A stretch of DNA of 64,000 nucleotides from Candidatus Methylobacter favarea (GCF_902806695.1 NZ_CADCXN010000069.1:60613-124612), one strand, 5' to 3'; positions 1 to 12,488 are shown, counted from the stretch's first letter. Numbers and translations: made by a program. Notes: a model not told the origin generated them from the letters alone.

Positions 1-576
1 TTGCAATCCGAACGAATGAACTTTCTTAATGCCCAGCATGCGGATTTGATGGAAGCATTACAAATGCTGGATCAGGCGATTAATAAGATTGATAAGGAAA
101 GCAGGCTGCGTTTTAGAGAAACCTTCGATAAAATAAACAGCGGTTTGAGGGAAAAATTCCCTAAATTATTCGGCGGCGGCCAGGCTTATCTGGAATTGAC
201 CGAACAGGACCTATTGGAAGCGGGAGTTAATATTATTGCCAGACCTCCCGGCAAAAGGAATAGCTCCATTCATTTATTGTCGGGTGGAGAAAAAGCCTTA
301 ACAGCCGTGGCGCTGGTGTTTTCAATTTTTGAACTTAATCCGGCGCCTTTTTGCCTTCTGGATGAGGTCGATGCGCCTCTTGATGATGCCAATGTCGGGC
401 GGTTTTCAAAAATGGTTGAAGAAATGTCGGCATCAGTTCAATTTTTATATATTTCTCATAACAAGGCGACAATGGAAATTGCAAAACAACTGGCAGGTGT
501 TACTATGAAAGAACCGGGTGTGTCCCGGATGGTCGCAGTTGATATTGAAGAAGCAGTGAGTCTGGCGGAAAGCTGA
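1..576 (+). CDS. smc: Chromosome segregation protein SMC, C-terminal part
   Basis: Only the last ~191 codons lie in the window; the reading frame enters from the left edge, so the real start is outside. The protein is the chromosome-condensing SMC ATPase. The visible part holds the end of the coiled coil (about residues 1-50) and the C-terminal ATPase lobe: the ABC signature [13 protein letters not shown] (about residue 93) and the Walker B/D-loop stretch [16 protein letters not shown] (about 117). The stop overlaps the zipA start by one base (TGATG), so the two are probably translationally coupled. The smc-zipA-ligA order is common in Gammaproteobacteria. Confidence 0.96.
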   Translation: MQSERMNFLNAQHADLMEALQMLDQAINKIDKESRLRFRETFDKINSGLREKFPKLFGGGQAYLELTEQDLLEAGVNIIARPPGKRNSSIHLLSGGEKALTAVALVFSIFELNPAPFCLLDEVDAPLDDANVGRFSKMVEEMSASVQFLYISHNKATMEIAKQLAGVTMKEPGVSRMVAVDIEEAVSLAES

Positions 577-1271
577 TGGATAAAGAAATATTGAGAATTG
601 TAATCATTGCAACCGGTCTTGTAGTCATTATCGGCATGTTGTTATGGGCTTACCTGAAAAATAAAAAATCACGGCGGGATCTGGATTTTTTTAGTGACAA
701 CGACACCGTTAGCCATATTGATGAATCGTTAAAAGTTCATACTGATAACGATGACTTTGACATTGTGCCGTTAGGGTCTGCGAAACACAGTAGCGGAGGT
801 GACAAATCCAAGAGATATTATGGGCATCATGACGATTATGAGGCGCCGGAAGCCGAAGAAATTGAGCCGCCGCCACGCTTTGTTGCTCCCGCCATCATTC
901 AGTTCAGCCTTGTCGCCAAAGCCGAGCAGGGGTTTAAGGGCACCGACTTGGTTAATGCCTTTGAGCTGGTTGGCCTTGAATATGGCAATTTAAAAATATT
1001 TGAGCGCGTGGATGCCAACCGCTTAGTGGATTTCGGCGTGGCCTGCATGGTTGCGCCAGGCACTTTTCCGGATAAAAACCTGGAATCCTTCTATTGTCCG
1101 GGACTAGTATTTTTCATGCAGCCCGGGGAACTGGATAATGCCCAGGCGGTTTTTGACGATTACATAGAAACCATTCAGTTGCTGGCTACACAACTGGGTG
1201 GGGTTGTCCGTGATCATCAAAGCCAGCCGCTAACGGACGCTACTATTCAATTAATACGTCAAAGCCTGTGA
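576..1271 (+). CDS. zipA: Cell division protein ZipA
   Basis: ZipA tethers FtsZ to the inner membrane at the division site. The 231-residue protein has an N-terminal membrane anchor (about residues 6-26, IVIIATGLVVIIGMLLWAYL), a charged, Pro-rich linker (about 30-105) and a C-terminal FtsZ-binding domain (about 107-231; it opens with APAIIQFSLVAKAEQGFKG). The linker is short compared with E. coli ZipA (328 aa), but the domain order is the same. The start codon overlaps the smc stop, and ligA follows after 53 bases. Placement between smc and ligA supports the call. Confidence 0.93.
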   Translation: MDKEILRIVIIATGLVVIIGMLLWAYLKNKKSRRDLDFFSDNDTVSHIDESLKVHTDNDDFDIVPLGSAKHSSGGDKSKRYYGHHDDYEAPEAEEIEPPPRFVAPAIIQFSLVAKAEQGFKGTDLVNAFELVGLEYGNLKIFERVDANRLVDFGVACMVAPGTFPDKNLESFYCPGLVFFMQPGELDNAQAVFDDYIETIQLLATQLGGVVRDHQSQPLTDATIQLIRQSL

Positions 1272-1321
1272 AACACCCAGGGCTAAAAGCTAAAGCCGCA
1301 AGGCGCCAGACCGGAAAGTAG

Positions 1322-3367
<2,046 letters not shown>

Positions 3368-3588
3368 TAAAAATTTCCCCGTTTTATCCATAAAACTTTA
3401 CATTTAATAGGGAACTTTGACAGATCACATGAGGCATTTATAGCCAGCAGGGGCCCGAAGCGGACATTTGAGTTTCCCTCTGGGTAGTATGACTGAGGAA
3501 CGCAGCCTGAGTACCGGATTGATGGGCTGCCCGTTGTTTAACTCATCCTGTGACAGGTAGAATACAAGGTGGAAGCATTGCGGCCGCT

Positions 3589-4000
3589 TTATTTTATTTG
3601 ATTAAGTTTAGTTGAACTCTTTAAATCGCTATTAAACAGCAATCGAAGAAAAAGTCCACATTGCTTCATATCTTCACCCATGGCAACGTCATCAATAACA
3701 TTGACCCATTTTCCATTTTTAGAAGTCCATGTCCAGCCGCCCATTGTTCCCTGCGTTTCTTCAGCGCCATTATATAAAGTTAAATCAGGCTTTTCAGATA
3801 CTTGGCGGCCTTTGCTCCAAGAGGTTGGCTTTTTGAACAGCCGAATGTCAGCTACCGGATTCTAAGTAACGCTGGTTCTTTGCTTTCGGACCGCACAAGC
3901 GCCATCCAGACATGGCTCTTTAAGCGTTTGAAGTCGATTTCAACTTCTACCGGCGCATCCGGTTTGCCATTGCCGGCGTTCATATACTGCTGAGATAGAG
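3589..4000 (-). pseudogene. Frameshifted remnant of an unidentified gene
   Basis: The minus strand contains two protein-like stretches in different frames. The upstream one (about 4000-3865) reads ...NAGNGKPDAPVEVEIDFKR. The downstream one (about 3860-3589) includes KPDLTLYNGAEETQGTMGG and WTWTSKNGKWVNVIDDVAM, ending in TAA at 3591-3589. A frameshift near 3860 separates them and no start codon joins them. I do not recognise the family. The call rests only on amino-acid composition and continuity, so confidence is low. Confidence 0.35.
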
Positions 4001-4777
4001 CGCCTAAGGCTGTACAATGTGGCGCCTTTTCCTATTTCAAATTCCTGTCTCGGCCTTGGCACACACTGTTCCTATGCGGTAAGTCATGCTTTGCTCGTGG
4101 CCTTCAACGTTTGGTGTGGACCGAAGTATGAGCAACTCCCAAGCACGACGCACCGAGGGAGAAATGCGGCGAATTGGCGCGAGTGGTAATAAGCTTTTTC
4201 ATGTTCCGACCTCGCTTCATTCTGACGTCCAACAACTTGTTTCTATGCCTGGATAGCTTATACCGTTTTTTTATTATAACTGACAAGAATAGCTTTAAGA
4301 CTACATTATCTAACTGCATAACCTGTCCAATACCTATAAAAACAGTTTCAGAATAATCTCATGATTGGCCGATCTGATCGGCAGCAAAAACCAGCCCGGC
4401 AGAGTTTGTGTGTTTTACAATAGGCAGCGCGAATTCGACCCTGTGTCTTTCGATAGCAATTTAGCAGCTGCCAAGGATTTAATCGTCGATACCTCCTTTG
4501 AGAACCCAGGTACTTGGCTTTTAACTCCAATTGTCTTTATTCTGCCTGCGTCAGTTACTAATGCTGGAAGCAACGGAGCTTGATAATAACGCTTTTTAGT
4601 CAATATTATTTGTAACAGAAATAATCAATAATCTTGATTTGCTCTGCATTAATCGGTCAAAATTAACTAGAAATCCTTAAGTTATTGATTATATAAAAGG
4701 CTATTAAATTGACTTATTTTTATACGATTTAAAAAAAAGCTTAATAAAAACCGCAGTTAAGCAATCGATAAAACAAA

Positions 4778-4812
4778 CTATCCACAAAGTTATCAACAGA
4801 TTTTGTGCATAA
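4778..4812. promoter_or_regulatory. Cluster of three DnaA-box-like 9-mers
   Basis: Three 9-mers close to the DnaA box consensus TTWTNCACA lie within 35 bp. They are ctatccaca (4778-4786, one mismatch), ttatcaaca (4790-4798, one mismatch) and, on the minus strand, ttatgcaca (4804-4812, exact). The sequence to the left (about 4605-4770) is very AT-rich, as in a DNA-unwinding element. dnaA, dnaN and gidA are not in the window. It could be an origin, a DnaA-titrating site or a chance cluster; the function is inference. Confidence 0.45.
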
Positions 4813-5051
4813 CTCAGCAAATGATATCTGCTTCAGGGTTATTTATGACTAATTTTTTGTTTTTATTAAAGTCCTATGCAGCCAACCTTCAGCCACTGAC
4901 AGAATCAGAAAGGCACGAAAGTGTATAATGTTCCTGCTAAAGTTAAGATGCTTTCCTTTCTCAAATTTTTTAATAATAATCGGCAGACAAAATTATACTT
5001 GATCTGAAATACCCCTTATCGTCGAACCAAAGGAAACCTGGAATAATACCC

Positions 5052-5324
5052 ATGACGACTATGCAGGATATTATTGGTTATTTAGCCGCGATACTCACAA
5101 CAGCCTCGTTTTTACCTCAGGCCATATTGACGATAAAAACCAAAGATACAAAATCTCTCTCTTTAAGCATGTATGCGTTGTTTACCTTAGGCGTGTTATT
5201 TTGGCTGATCTATGGCTTATCCATAGCGGATAAGGCGATAATTTTTGCCAACTCCATAACCTTGATATTAGCTGCGACCATACTTTCCATTAAAATTTAC
5301 AATATATTATGCAATAAAGGCTAA
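5052..5324 (+). CDS. SemiSWEET-type sugar transporter (MtN3/PQ-loop)
   Basis: This 90-residue protein has the size and layout of bacterial SemiSWEETs: a single three-helix bundle that dimerises into a sugar uniporter. Three hydrophobic segments are visible (about residues 6-26, 39-58 and 64-84). The first carries the PQ-loop signature (ASFLPQAILTIKTKDTKSLS), and a conserved-looking LFWLIYG lies in helix 2. The start could be M1 or M4; GGAAT lies upstream of M1. It stands alone, with no sugar-metabolism genes next to it, so the substrate cannot be inferred. Confidence 0.87.
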   Translation: MTTMQDIIGYLAAILTTASFLPQAILTIKTKDTKSLSLSMYALFTLGVLFWLIYGLSIADKAIIFANSITLILAATILSIKIYNILCNKG

Positions 5325-5481
5325 GCCATAATTATTTTCTGTCTTTTACCCAAATTCCCAGGCATTTGACACCGGATAATTTTAGCCCGGGAAAAGGTAA
5401 TAGCCGGACTATAATGTTTTTGAAGATTTCTTTTTCTTTCTTTAATAGTCCAATTTGAGTGTTCAGGCTGAGGTAATCGCT

Positions 5482-5490
5482 TGCTATAAT
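5482..5490 (+). promoter_or_regulatory. Extended -10 promoter element for dapA
   Basis: A perfect TATAAT (5485-5490) preceded by TG at the extended -10 position (ttgcTATAAT) lies 42 bases before the dapA start. No good -35 hexamer is at the right spacing, which is typical of extended -10 promoters. It would drive dapA-bamC and possibly purL. Confidence 0.5.
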
Positions 5491-5532
5491 GGCAACGATT
5501 TGTAGCTGTATTAATTCCGATCGAGAGGTTTT

Positions 5533-6408
5533 ATGATTCAAGGTAGTATCGTAGCGTTAGTAACACCGATGTATGAAAGCGGTGCTGTAGATAAGGAAAG
5601 CCTCAAAAAACTGGTTGAATATCATATTGAACAAGGCACAGATGCGCTTGTTGCGGTGGGCACAACCGGCGAATCGGCTACCCTGGATGAAGAGGAACAC
5701 TGTGACGTCATCAGGTCTGTCGTTAACTATGTCGGCGCTCGAATACCGGTTATTGCCGGAACCGGTGCAAACTCCACCACTGAAGCGATTACCCTGACCC
5801 GACTGGCTAAGGAAGCAGGCGCTGACGCCTGCCTGATCGTAACGCCTTATTATAATAAGCCTACCCAGGAAGGTTTGTTTCTTCATTACCAGGCTATCGC
5901 GGAAGCTGTCGATATTCCCCAGATTTTATACAATGTACCGGGTCGCACGGCTTGCGATATGCGGCCAGAAACAGTAGGCCGCCTGTCTCATATTGACCAT
6001 ATAGTCGGCGTTAAAGAGGCGACGGGAGATTTGTCCAGGGTTAAAAAGATTCGCGACTTAACGGGTGATGATTTTGCCATTTATACCGGTGATGACGCCA
6101 GCAGCCGCGAGTTTTGCCTGCTCGGCGGCAATGGCACTATTACCGTAACCGGCAATGTTGCGCCACGGTTAGTGCACGAAATGATTATAGCGGCAATTGA
6201 AGGCGATCGTGAAACCGCCTTGGCCATTGATACAAAACTGGCTGGGCTGCATAAGAACCTGTTTATTCAATCCAATCCTATTCCGGTTAAATGGGCAGTG
6301 GCGGAACTCGGCTTGATGGGTAAAGGCATACGCTTGCCATTAACCTGGCTGACCCAGGATTGTTTTGATGCGGTACGCGACGCCATGCATTTGGCCGAAG
6401 TTATTTAA
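5533..6408 (+). CDS. dapA: 4-hydroxy-tetrahydrodipicolinate synthase
   Basis: DapA condenses pyruvate with aspartate semialdehyde, the first committed step to lysine and meso-diaminopimelate. The 291-residue TIM barrel has the Schiff-base Lys161 (GVKEATGD), the triad Tyr133 and the substrate-binding Arg138 (YNVPGRT), at the same numbers as in E. coli. The pyruvate-binding GTTGES is at about 43-48. bamC starts immediately after the stop codon with no gap, the usual dapA-bamC pairing of Gammaproteobacteria. The gene is complete. Confidence 0.98.
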   Translation: MIQGSIVALVTPMYESGAVDKESLKKLVEYHIEQGTDALVAVGTTGESATLDEEEHCDVIRSVVNYVGARIPVIAGTGANSTTEAITLTRLAKEAGADACLIVTPYYNKPTQEGLFLHYQAIAEAVDIPQILYNVPGRTACDMRPETVGRLSHIDHIVGVKEATGDLSRVKKIRDLTGDDFAIYTGDDASSREFCLLGGNGTITVTGNVAPRLVHEMIIAAIEGDRETALAIDTKLAGLHKNLFIQSNPIPVKWAVAELGLMGKGIRLPLTWLTQDCFDAVRDAMHLAEVI

Positions 6409-7065
6409 ATGAAATTTAAAATTTACATGTTTATTTTTGCGCTGGTTAACCTGTCGGCATGCACTTATATAAAAAATCTATTTCCCGATAAGGAAAAAGA
6501 TTATCAGTACACCACAGAGATAGCCCCGCTGAATTTACCTCCTGACTTGAAAGGAAACTCTTTTTTAGGCGCTCCTACTGATGATTCCCCTAATTCTGGC
6601 GTTGAGACCTCCTCTACAACTGATTCAGCGCCTGTTGACACGCCTGAAAATACCGCAGAAGCAAGGCCTGAGCTAATTAAAGTTGAGCTGGTTAACTCCG
6701 AGGCGGGAGCAGACCAGCTACGGATAGAAGCTCCCCTTGCCCAGGCCTGGCGCATCGTGGGTAAAGCATTAAGCCGAAACTCAATTGAAGTAACCAGGCG
6801 TGATCAGGAAGAAAGTCTGTATCAGGTTCAGTATGATCCCGATGAAAAGAAAGTGGAAGACGGGTCGTTATGGGATGAAGTTGTCTTTATATTCACGGGA
6901 TTTCAGGGCAATGAAAAAGAGTATGTACTCAAGCTGGTAGAAAATAACCCCTATAGCAATGTTATTGTTCTGGATGAAGATCGAAAACCTGTATCTGAAG
7001 GCCCCGGACTAAAGTTGCTGACGCTTTTGCTTGATACCATTAAAGCTGATCAGGCCAATAAATAA
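6409..7065 (+). CDS. bamC: Outer membrane assembly lipoprotein BamC (NlpB family)
   Basis: BamC is an accessory lipoprotein of the BAM complex that inserts beta-barrel proteins into the outer membrane. The protein begins with a lipoprotein signal ending in LSAC (Cys18 as lipidation site). A low-complexity, Ser/Thr/Pro-rich segment follows (about residues 60-90), then a folded C-terminal region (about 100-215). At 218 residues it is clearly shorter than E. coli BamC (344 aa) and seems to have a single helix-grip domain. It directly abuts dapA and is followed 29 bases later by purL, a probable operon. Confidence 0.85.
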   Translation: MKFKIYMFIFALVNLSACTYIKNLFPDKEKDYQYTTEIAPLNLPPDLKGNSFLGAPTDDSPNSGVETSSTTDSAPVDTPENTAEARPELIKVELVNSEAGADQLRIEAPLAQAWRIVGKALSRNSIEVTRRDQEESLYQVQYDPDEKKVEDGSLWDEVVFIFTGFQGNEKEYVLKLVENNPYSNVIVLDEDRKPVSEGPGLKLLTLLLDTIKADQANK

Positions 7066-7094
7066 CAAGCTCAAGAAATTTTTTACGTTTCTCC

Positions 7095-10000
7095 ATGTTA
7101 AAAATCCCTGGAACCTCCGCGCTTTCCGACTTTCGTCTTAAAAAACTGCTTGTTCAACTGCAATGTATAGAAGCAGATATCAAGGCGGTTTCAGCACGAT
7201 TCATTTACTTTGTTGATATTGAAAAAAGCTGGAATGACAGTCAAGCAGCCATTTTAAATCAGTTGCTTTCTTACGGTTCCGGGCAATCAATTGATGCGAA
7301 GGGAGAACGTCTGCTCGTGGTGCCGCGGCCAGGCACGATTTCACCCTGGTCCAGTAAAGCGACAGAGATTGCTCAGCGGTGCGGCCTGTCAGCAGTTATT
7401 CGTATTGAGCGGGGTATCGAATATTCATTAATGCCGGATACCTCATTATCGGACGCCGTTAAAAAACCAGTAGCCGATTTATTATACGACCGTATGACGC
7501 AGACAGTTCTGTTCGGTAATACCGAACCGGATTTGTTTACGCAGCATCAGCCTTTACCTTTTTTGAAGATTGCTGTTATCGAGCAGGGCCGCGAAGCGCT
7601 GCTTATAGCAAATTCGGAACTCGGCCTGGCATTGTCTGATGACGAGATTGACTACCTGGCCGAAAGCTTCAAGAAACTGGGCCGGAACCCGTCCGATGTT
7701 GAGCTGATGATGTTTGCCCAGGCCAATTCGGAACATTGCCGGCACAAGATTTTTAATGCCGGCTGGACTATTGACGGCGAAAAGCAGTCACGGTCATTAT
7801 TCAGCATGATTCGCAATACGGCCGAAAAAAATCCGGACGGGATTTTATCTGCCTACAGTGATAATGCCTCGGTGGCTGAAGGTTCAACTGCGCAAGTCTT
7901 GATACGCAATGCCCTGAACGGCGAATATGGCTATGTCGAAGAAGCCGCGCATTTACTGATGAAAGTAGAGACTCATAACCATCCGACCGCCATTTCTCCT
8001 TTCCCGGGCGCGGCTACCGGTTCCGGCGGTGAAATTCGCGATGAAGGGGCAACGGGGCGCGGTTCGGCCACTAAAGCGGGTTTAACCGGATTTTCCGTAT
8101 CCCATTTAAAAATTCCGGGATTTCCCCGGCCCTGGGAAGAGGACAACGGCAAACCGGAACGTATTGCCTCGGCTTTGACTATTATGCTGGAAGGCCCGCT
8201 GGGCGCCGCAGCCTTTAATAATGAATTCGGGCGGCCTAATCTGGCAGGCTACTTCCGCAGCTTTGAGCAAGCCGTGCCCGGCAGCAGCGGCAATGAATTC
8301 AAGGGTTATCACAAACCTGTCATGATTGCCGGCGGCATGGGTAATATTCGCCCGATGCTGGTTAAAAAACATACTATACCCGCAGGTTCCCTGATTATTA
8401 TCCTGGGCGGCCCTGCGATGTTGATTGGTTTGGGTGGCGGCGCGGCTTCATCGCAGGCTTCAGGCGAAGGCTCCGAAGAACTGGATTTTGCCTCGGTGCA
8501 ACGGGAAAATCCGGAAATGGAGCGCCGCTGTCAGGAAGTCATTAATCGTTGCAATGCGATGGGCGATGACACGCCGATTGTATCTATTCATGATATTGGC
8601 GCTGGGGGATTGTCCAATGCCGTGCCGGAAATTATTCACGACTGCGGCCGGGGCGGCCGTTTTGAATTACGGCAGGTGCAGAATGCGGACAAAGGCCTGT
8701 CGCCGATGCAAATCTGGTGTAATGAAGCGCAGGAGCGCTATGTCGTCGCCATCAAGCCGGAATCATTAGCCTTGTTTACGGGCTTTTGTAAACGCGAACA
8801 TTGTTTGTATGGGGTCATCGGCGAAGCGACTGAAGAAGAGCAACTGGTGCTCAATGATGCTTTACTAGGCGATACGCCCGTAGCTATCCCCATGTCAGTG
8901 TTATTCGGCAAAGCGCCGAAAATGCACCGGCATGTTCAGCATGCGCCAGTAAAATCCCGGCCACTGGATTTTAGCGGTGTTGATATCAACGAAGCCATTA
9001 AACGCGTTTTGTCGTTTCCCGCCGTCGCCGATAAAAGTTTTCTGATTCACATTGGCGATCGGTCTGTTACCGGTTTGGTTGCAAGGGATCAAATGGTCGG
9101 TCCCTGGCAGGTTCCGGTAGCCGATGTCGCAGTAACCGCATCGGGTTTTTATGCGCTAACAGGTGAGGCAATGGCCATGGGCGAGCGCGCGCCGATTGCT
9201 GTTATTGATGCGCCTGCATCGGGGCGTATGGCGATAGGCGAAGCATTAACCAATCTTGCAGCGGCCCGAATTGAATCGCTGAAAAAAATTAAGCTGTCCG
9301 CCAACTGGATGGCGGCGGCAGGACATCCTGGTGAAGATGCCGCTTTATTTGATACGGTTAAAGCCATCGGTATGGAATTATGTCCCGAGCTGGGAATTGC
9401 CATTCCTGTCGGTAAAGATTCACTGTCGATGAAAACTGTCTGGAAAGACAACACGGACGAAAAGAGCATGACGGCCCCGTTGTCGCTGATTATTACCGCC
9501 TTTGCGCCTGTTATAGACATCAGTAAAACGCTGACGCCGCAGTTACAGCGTATTGAAGACAGCGTATTGATTCTGATTGATTTGGGCGCCGGCAAAAACC
9601 GTCTGGGCGGCTCGGTACTGGCCCAGGTTTACCGGCAAATGGGCAATAAGTGTCCTGACCTGGACAAGCCTGCGTTATTAAAAAGCTGCTTCGAGGTCAT
9701 CCAGACTCTCAACCATCAGGCTAAATTACTTAGCTACCATGACCGATCTGACGGCGGTTTGCTTGCAACTGTGGCAGAAATGATGTTTGCGGGCAGAATG
9801 GGCGTGTCATTAACCCTCGATAGTCTGGGCGATGATGTGCTGGCTTCGCTGTTTAATGAAGAACTCGGCGCCGTGGTGCAGGTTCGCCGGAAAGACTGTG
9901 ATCATGTCATTAATCTGTTAAATCAATCAGGATTGGCAGGTTGTGTGCAAGTAATCGGTAAAGTCGTTGAAAATCAGCAACTGACTGTCAGCCATGAGGG

Positions 10001-10976
10001 TAAGGTGATTTATTCTTCCAGCCGGGCGCACATGCAGGCCCACTGGTCTGAAGTCAGCTACAGAATGCAGGCGCAACGTGATAATCCGGATTGCGCCTTG
10101 CAACAGTTTGAACGCATTGCTGATGATAATGACCCAGGTTTAAATATGGCATTAACTTTTGATAGCAATGAGGATGTGACGGCGCCGTTTATTTTATCGG
10201 CAAGACCTAAAGTCGCTATTCTTAGGGAGCAAGGCGTCAATGGTCATGTAGAAATGGCGGCGGCATTTGACCGCGCCGGCTTTACCAGCATCGATGTACA
10301 CATGAGCGATATTATTCAGGGACGGGTAAGTCTGAGTGATTTTAGCGGCCTGGCTGCCTGCGGTGGTTTTTCGTATGGGGATGTACTTGGCGCAGGCGGC
10401 GGATGGGCCAAATCCATTCTGTTTAATCCCCGCGCCAGGGATGAATTTGCAGCATTTTTCCAGCGCAAGGACAGTTTTGCCCTGGGCGTTTGTAATGGAT
10501 GCCAGATGATGTCCGGCTTAAAGAAAATTATTCCCGGCGCTGAACATTGGCCGCGCTTTATGCGTAACGCCTCCGAACAATTTGAAGCCAGAGTGGCTTT
10601 GGTTCAAGTACAAAAATCGCCGTCAATCCTGTTTGCAGGCATGGAGGGCTCGAGAATGCCGGTTGCGATTGCGCACGGGGAAGGACGTGCAGCATTTTCC
10701 AGTGCCCCTGCGCTTGCTCTTGAAGCACAAACAGTCACCTTGTGTTATGTTGACAATTATGGATCTGTCACCAGTGAATTTCCTGCGAACCCTAATGGTT
10801 CACCATGCGGTATTACCGGTTTGACCACAACGGACGGGCGCTTTACAATCATGATGCCGCATCCCGAGCGTTGCTTCAGAACGCTGCAAAACTCATGGCA
10901 TCCGGGCGAATGGGGAGATTATGGCCCGTGGATGCGCCTGTTCAGAAATGCGCGGGTCTGGGCGGACTTTCAATAA
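7095..10976 (+). CDS. purL: Phosphoribosylformylglycinamidine synthase
   Basis: Large single-chain PurL converts FGAR plus glutamine and ATP to FGAM in purine synthesis. At 1293 residues it matches the long proteobacterial form. N-terminal, linker and two AIRS-like halves are visible: [14 protein letters not shown] and [25 protein letters not shown] motifs around residues 210-320, and a second ATP-binding half around 640-1000. A C-terminal glutamine amidotransferase domain follows (about 1040-1290), with nucleophile Cys in GVCNGCQMM and the His/Glu pair in PHPERC. No truncation is seen. The start [11 protein letters not shown] is typical. Confidence 0.98.
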   Translation: MLKIPGTSALSDFRLKKLLVQLQCIEADIKAVSARFIYFVDIEKSWNDSQAAILNQLLSYGSGQSIDAKGERLLVVPRPGTISPWSSKATEIAQRCGLSAVIRIERGIEYSLMPDTSLSDAVKKPVADLLYDRMTQTVLFGNTEPDLFTQHQPLPFLKIAVIEQGREALLIANSELGLALSDDEIDYLAESFKKLGRNPSDVELMMFAQANSEHCRHKIFNAGWTIDGEKQSRSLFSMIRNTAEKNPDGILSAYSDNASVAEGSTAQVLIRNALNGEYGYVEEAAHLLMKVETHNHPTAISPFPGAATGSGGEIRDEGATGRGSATKAGLTGFSVSHLKIPGFPRPWEEDNGKPERIASALTIMLEGPLGAAAFNNEFGRPNLAGYFRSFEQAVPGSSGNEFKGYHKPVMIAGGMGNIRPMLVKKHTIPAGSLIIILGGPAMLIGLGGGAASSQASGEGSEELDFASVQRENPEMERRCQEVINRCNAMGDDTPIVSIHDIGAGGLSNAVPEIIHDCGRGGRFELRQVQNADKGLSPMQIWCNEAQERYVVAIKPESLALFTGFCKREHCLYGVIGEATEEEQLVLNDALLGDTPVAIPMSVLFGKAPKMHRHVQHAPVKSRPLDFSGVDINEAIKRVLSFPAVADKSFLIHIGDRSVTGLVARDQMVGPWQVPVADVAVTASGFYALTGEAMAMGERAPIAVIDAPASGRMAIGEALTNLAAARIESLKKIKLSANWMAAAGHPGEDAALFDTVKAIGMELCPELGIAIPVGKDSLSMKTVWKDNTDEKSMTAPLSLIITAFAPVIDISKTLTPQLQRIEDSVLILIDLGAGKNRLGGSVLAQVYRQMGNKCPDLDKPALLKSCFEVIQTLNHQAKLLSYHDRSDGGLLATVAEMMFAGRMGVSLTLDSLGDDVLASLFNEELGAVVQVRRKDCDHVINLLNQSGLAGCVQVIGKVVENQQLTVSHEGKVIYSSSRAHMQAHWSEVSYRMQAQRDNPDCALQQFERIADDNDPGLNMALTFDSNEDVTAPFILSARPKVAILREQGVNGHVEMAAAFDRAGFTSIDVHMSDIIQGRVSLSDFSGLAACGGFSYGDVLGAGGGWAKSILFNPRARDEFAAFFQRKDSFALGVCNGCQMMSGLKKIIPGAEHWPRFMRNASEQFEARVALVQVQKSPSILFAGMEGSRMPVAIAHGEGRAAFSSAPALALEAQTVTLCYVDNYGSVTSEFPANPNGSPCGITGLTTTDGRFTIMMPHPERCFRTLQNSWHPGEWGDYGPWMRLFRNARVWADFQ

Positions 10977-11065
10977 CCGGGTTTTAATGAAATCAACTCC
11001 CTGTCGAACAGCTACTATGCTGTTTTAGTCTATGCCGTTATATTAAGTGCTACTGATTATGGATT

Positions 11066-11497
11066 ATGGGCGCCATGAAAATTTCACCGGCTTATCGAAA
11101 AATCATTTACGGCTTAGTCGTGATAACCCTTATCCTGATTATCACGATACCCGATGTATTAGTTAACTTATTGCTGGAATTCACCCATGTCCTGTTTGAG
11201 TCAATTGAGATCGCCCTAGATACTCTTGTCGAACAAATTTTCCAAACCGGCCTTCATGAAACCCAGGTTATTGTCTTCTATCTGCTGCTATTTTTAGCCA
11301 TTGCCGCTCTCTATTCCCTTTGGCTGATGGTGCCCCCTCTTTATCGCCTCTGCAAGGAAAGCCTGCTTGAGCTTTATTCGGATAAAAAAACGCGTTTTTT
11401 GATCTACTGGAATCAGTTAACTCCCCTGGAGAAAATTAAACTGTTCGTTGTCACAGCCGGAGCTGTCTATCTTTTGTTGGTAATGTTTGCATTTTGA
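11066..11497 (+). CDS. Small membrane protein of unknown function
   Basis: I do not recognise this 143-residue protein. It has hydrophobic segments at about residues 12-35, 69-92 and 122-142, with charged stretches between them, so it is probably an inner-membrane protein with three helices. M1 (11066) and M4 (11075) are both possible starts. It stands alone between purL and hsp20, with no operon partner. A short hairpin (AACAGC...GCTGTT, 11007-11024) precedes it and may end purL transcription. Confidence 0.6.
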   Translation: MGAMKISPAYRKIIYGLVVITLILIITIPDVLVNLLLEFTHVLFESIEIALDTLVEQIFQTGLHETQVIVFYLLLFLAIAALYSLWLMVPPLYRLCKESLLELYSDKKTRFLIYWNQLTPLEKIKLFVVTAGAVYLLLVMFAF

Positions 11498-11537
11498 TGG
11501 TAATACGATTATTTCCTTAAGTTTATCGCACAATTAG

Positions 11538-11566
11538 CTTGAAATATTCATTACTGTTCCCCATAT
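11538..11566 (+). promoter_or_regulatory. Sigma-32 (heat-shock) promoter of hsp20
   Basis: The -35 CTTGAAA (11538-11544) and -10 CCCCATAT (11559-11566) are separated by 14 bases. This matches the RpoH consensus CTTGAAA-N(11-16)-CCCCATNT almost exactly. It lies 70 bases before the hsp20 start. The leader contains a small inverted repeat (ataccg...cggtat, about 11575-11602) that could be a structural element. Confidence 0.8.
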
Positions 11567-11636
11567 TTTTATTGAATACCGGATGGAACGGTTGTTCGGT
11601 ATATGATTCACTATTTATTTTTATCTGGAGACTGAT

Positions 11637-12074
11637 ATGGCTATTACTCGTTATCAACCATGGGGTTTATTGAATCAATTACAAAGAGAACTGGAACGGG
11701 CTCATGAAGGAAATGGCGGCGAGGGATCAATTGCGACTGCAGAATGGGCGCCCGCCGTGGATATAAAGGAAGAAAATGACAAGTTTGTGCTGCACGCGGA
11801 TATTCCCGGTGTAAAACCTGAAGAAATTGAAGTTAGCATGGAAAACGGCGTTCTTACCATTAAAGGTGAAAAGAAAACCGAAGCTAATACAGAAAGGGAA
11901 GGCTACAAACGCGTGGAAAGAACCTATGGTTCTTTTTACCGGCGCTTCAGCCTGCCCGATACTGCAAATGCCGATGCCATCAACGCCAAATCAAAAAATG
12001 GCGTTCTGGAGATCGTTATACCCAAGCGGGAGTCCGTTAAACCCAAGAAAATTAATGTTGCAGCTCAGGAATAA
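11637..12074 (+). CDS. Small heat-shock protein, Hsp20/alpha-crystallin family
   Basis: An ATP-independent holdase chaperone of 145 residues. The alpha-crystallin domain runs from about residue 38 (WAPAVDIKEENDKFVLHADI) to 135, with the signature GVLTIKGEKK and the C-terminal strand motif NGVLEIVIPK. The basic tail PKKIN is family-typical. A GGAG ribosome site precedes the ATG. Regulation is visible: a sigma-32 promoter lies upstream and a strong terminator follows the stop codon, so it is a monocistronic heat-shock gene. Confidence 0.95.
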   Translation: MAITRYQPWGLLNQLQRELERAHEGNGGEGSIATAEWAPAVDIKEENDKFVLHADIPGVKPEEIEVSMENGVLTIKGEKKTEANTEREGYKRVERTYGSFYRRFSLPDTANADAINAKSKNGVLEIVIPKRESVKPKKINVAAQE

Positions 12075-12078
12075 AAAA

Positions 12079-12104
12079 ACGGAGCCTTCGGGCTCCGTTT
12101 TTTT
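12079..12104 (+). terminator. Rho-independent terminator after hsp20
   Basis: A GC-rich stem CGGAGCC / GGCTCCG with a TTCG tetraloop (12080-12097) is followed by a run of seven T and preceded by a run of A. The structure is symmetric enough to act on both strands. It begins five bases after the hsp20 stop. Confidence 0.93.
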
Positions 12105-12115
12105 ATTGCCATACT

Positions 12116-12283
12116 TCAAACTTGATCTGGCGCTTTTAATTTAAAAATTGAAATCACTTTATCAATCCATGCGCCTGTTTCTACATCTGATAGTAAAAAT
12201 ATTTCCGCAAGTGGTTCGGCAATGCCCCTGAATTTATGTTCTTGCTGATCTGATGACAACTGAAGAACAGCATTAAGGATTGA
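12116..12283 (-). pseudogene. 3' fragment of an unidentified gene
   Basis: The minus strand carries a protein-like frame that ends in TGA at 12118-12116. It includes HKFRGIAEPLAEIFLLSD and ETGAWIDKVISIFKL. An in-frame stop at about 12284 blocks it upstream and no start codon is visible, so it is the tail of a deleted gene. The family is unknown. The sequence between 12284 and 12488 shows nothing I can assign. Confidence 0.35.
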
Positions 12284-12488
12284 TAATCAGGAGCAGTCAG
12301 GGAAGTATGAATATTTTTAAGATAAGATCAGGCTGCGGTATTACGATGATAATCCGGCGAATGATAGCTCATCTTGAGTCGGTAACTCACCAATTTGATT
12401 ATGCAAGAAATCGGGGGGGCCTTATAAGCCGAGAATATTTCCGATCCTTTAAAAAATTCTTATAAATGATTTCAGAAAATCTCCAGGC

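Larger units (their letters stand above)
3368..5051. other. 1.7-kb gap between ligA and the SemiSWEET gene
   Basis: No intact gene is convincing here. The gap holds the frameshifted minus-strand remnant (3589-4000), a short minus-strand frame with only a TTG start (4415-4603), a strongly AT-rich tract (about 4605-4770) and a compact DnaA-box-like cluster (4778-4812). The string cccgaagcggacatt near 3453 resembles decayed intergenic sequence found widely in proteobacteria, but I cannot assign it. Confidence 0.6.

Noticed and set aside
7554..9595. Several long open frames on the minus strand and in other frames across purL
   Set aside because: They are shadows of the very clear purL frame, with low-complexity or Arg/Pro-rich translations and no ribosome sites.
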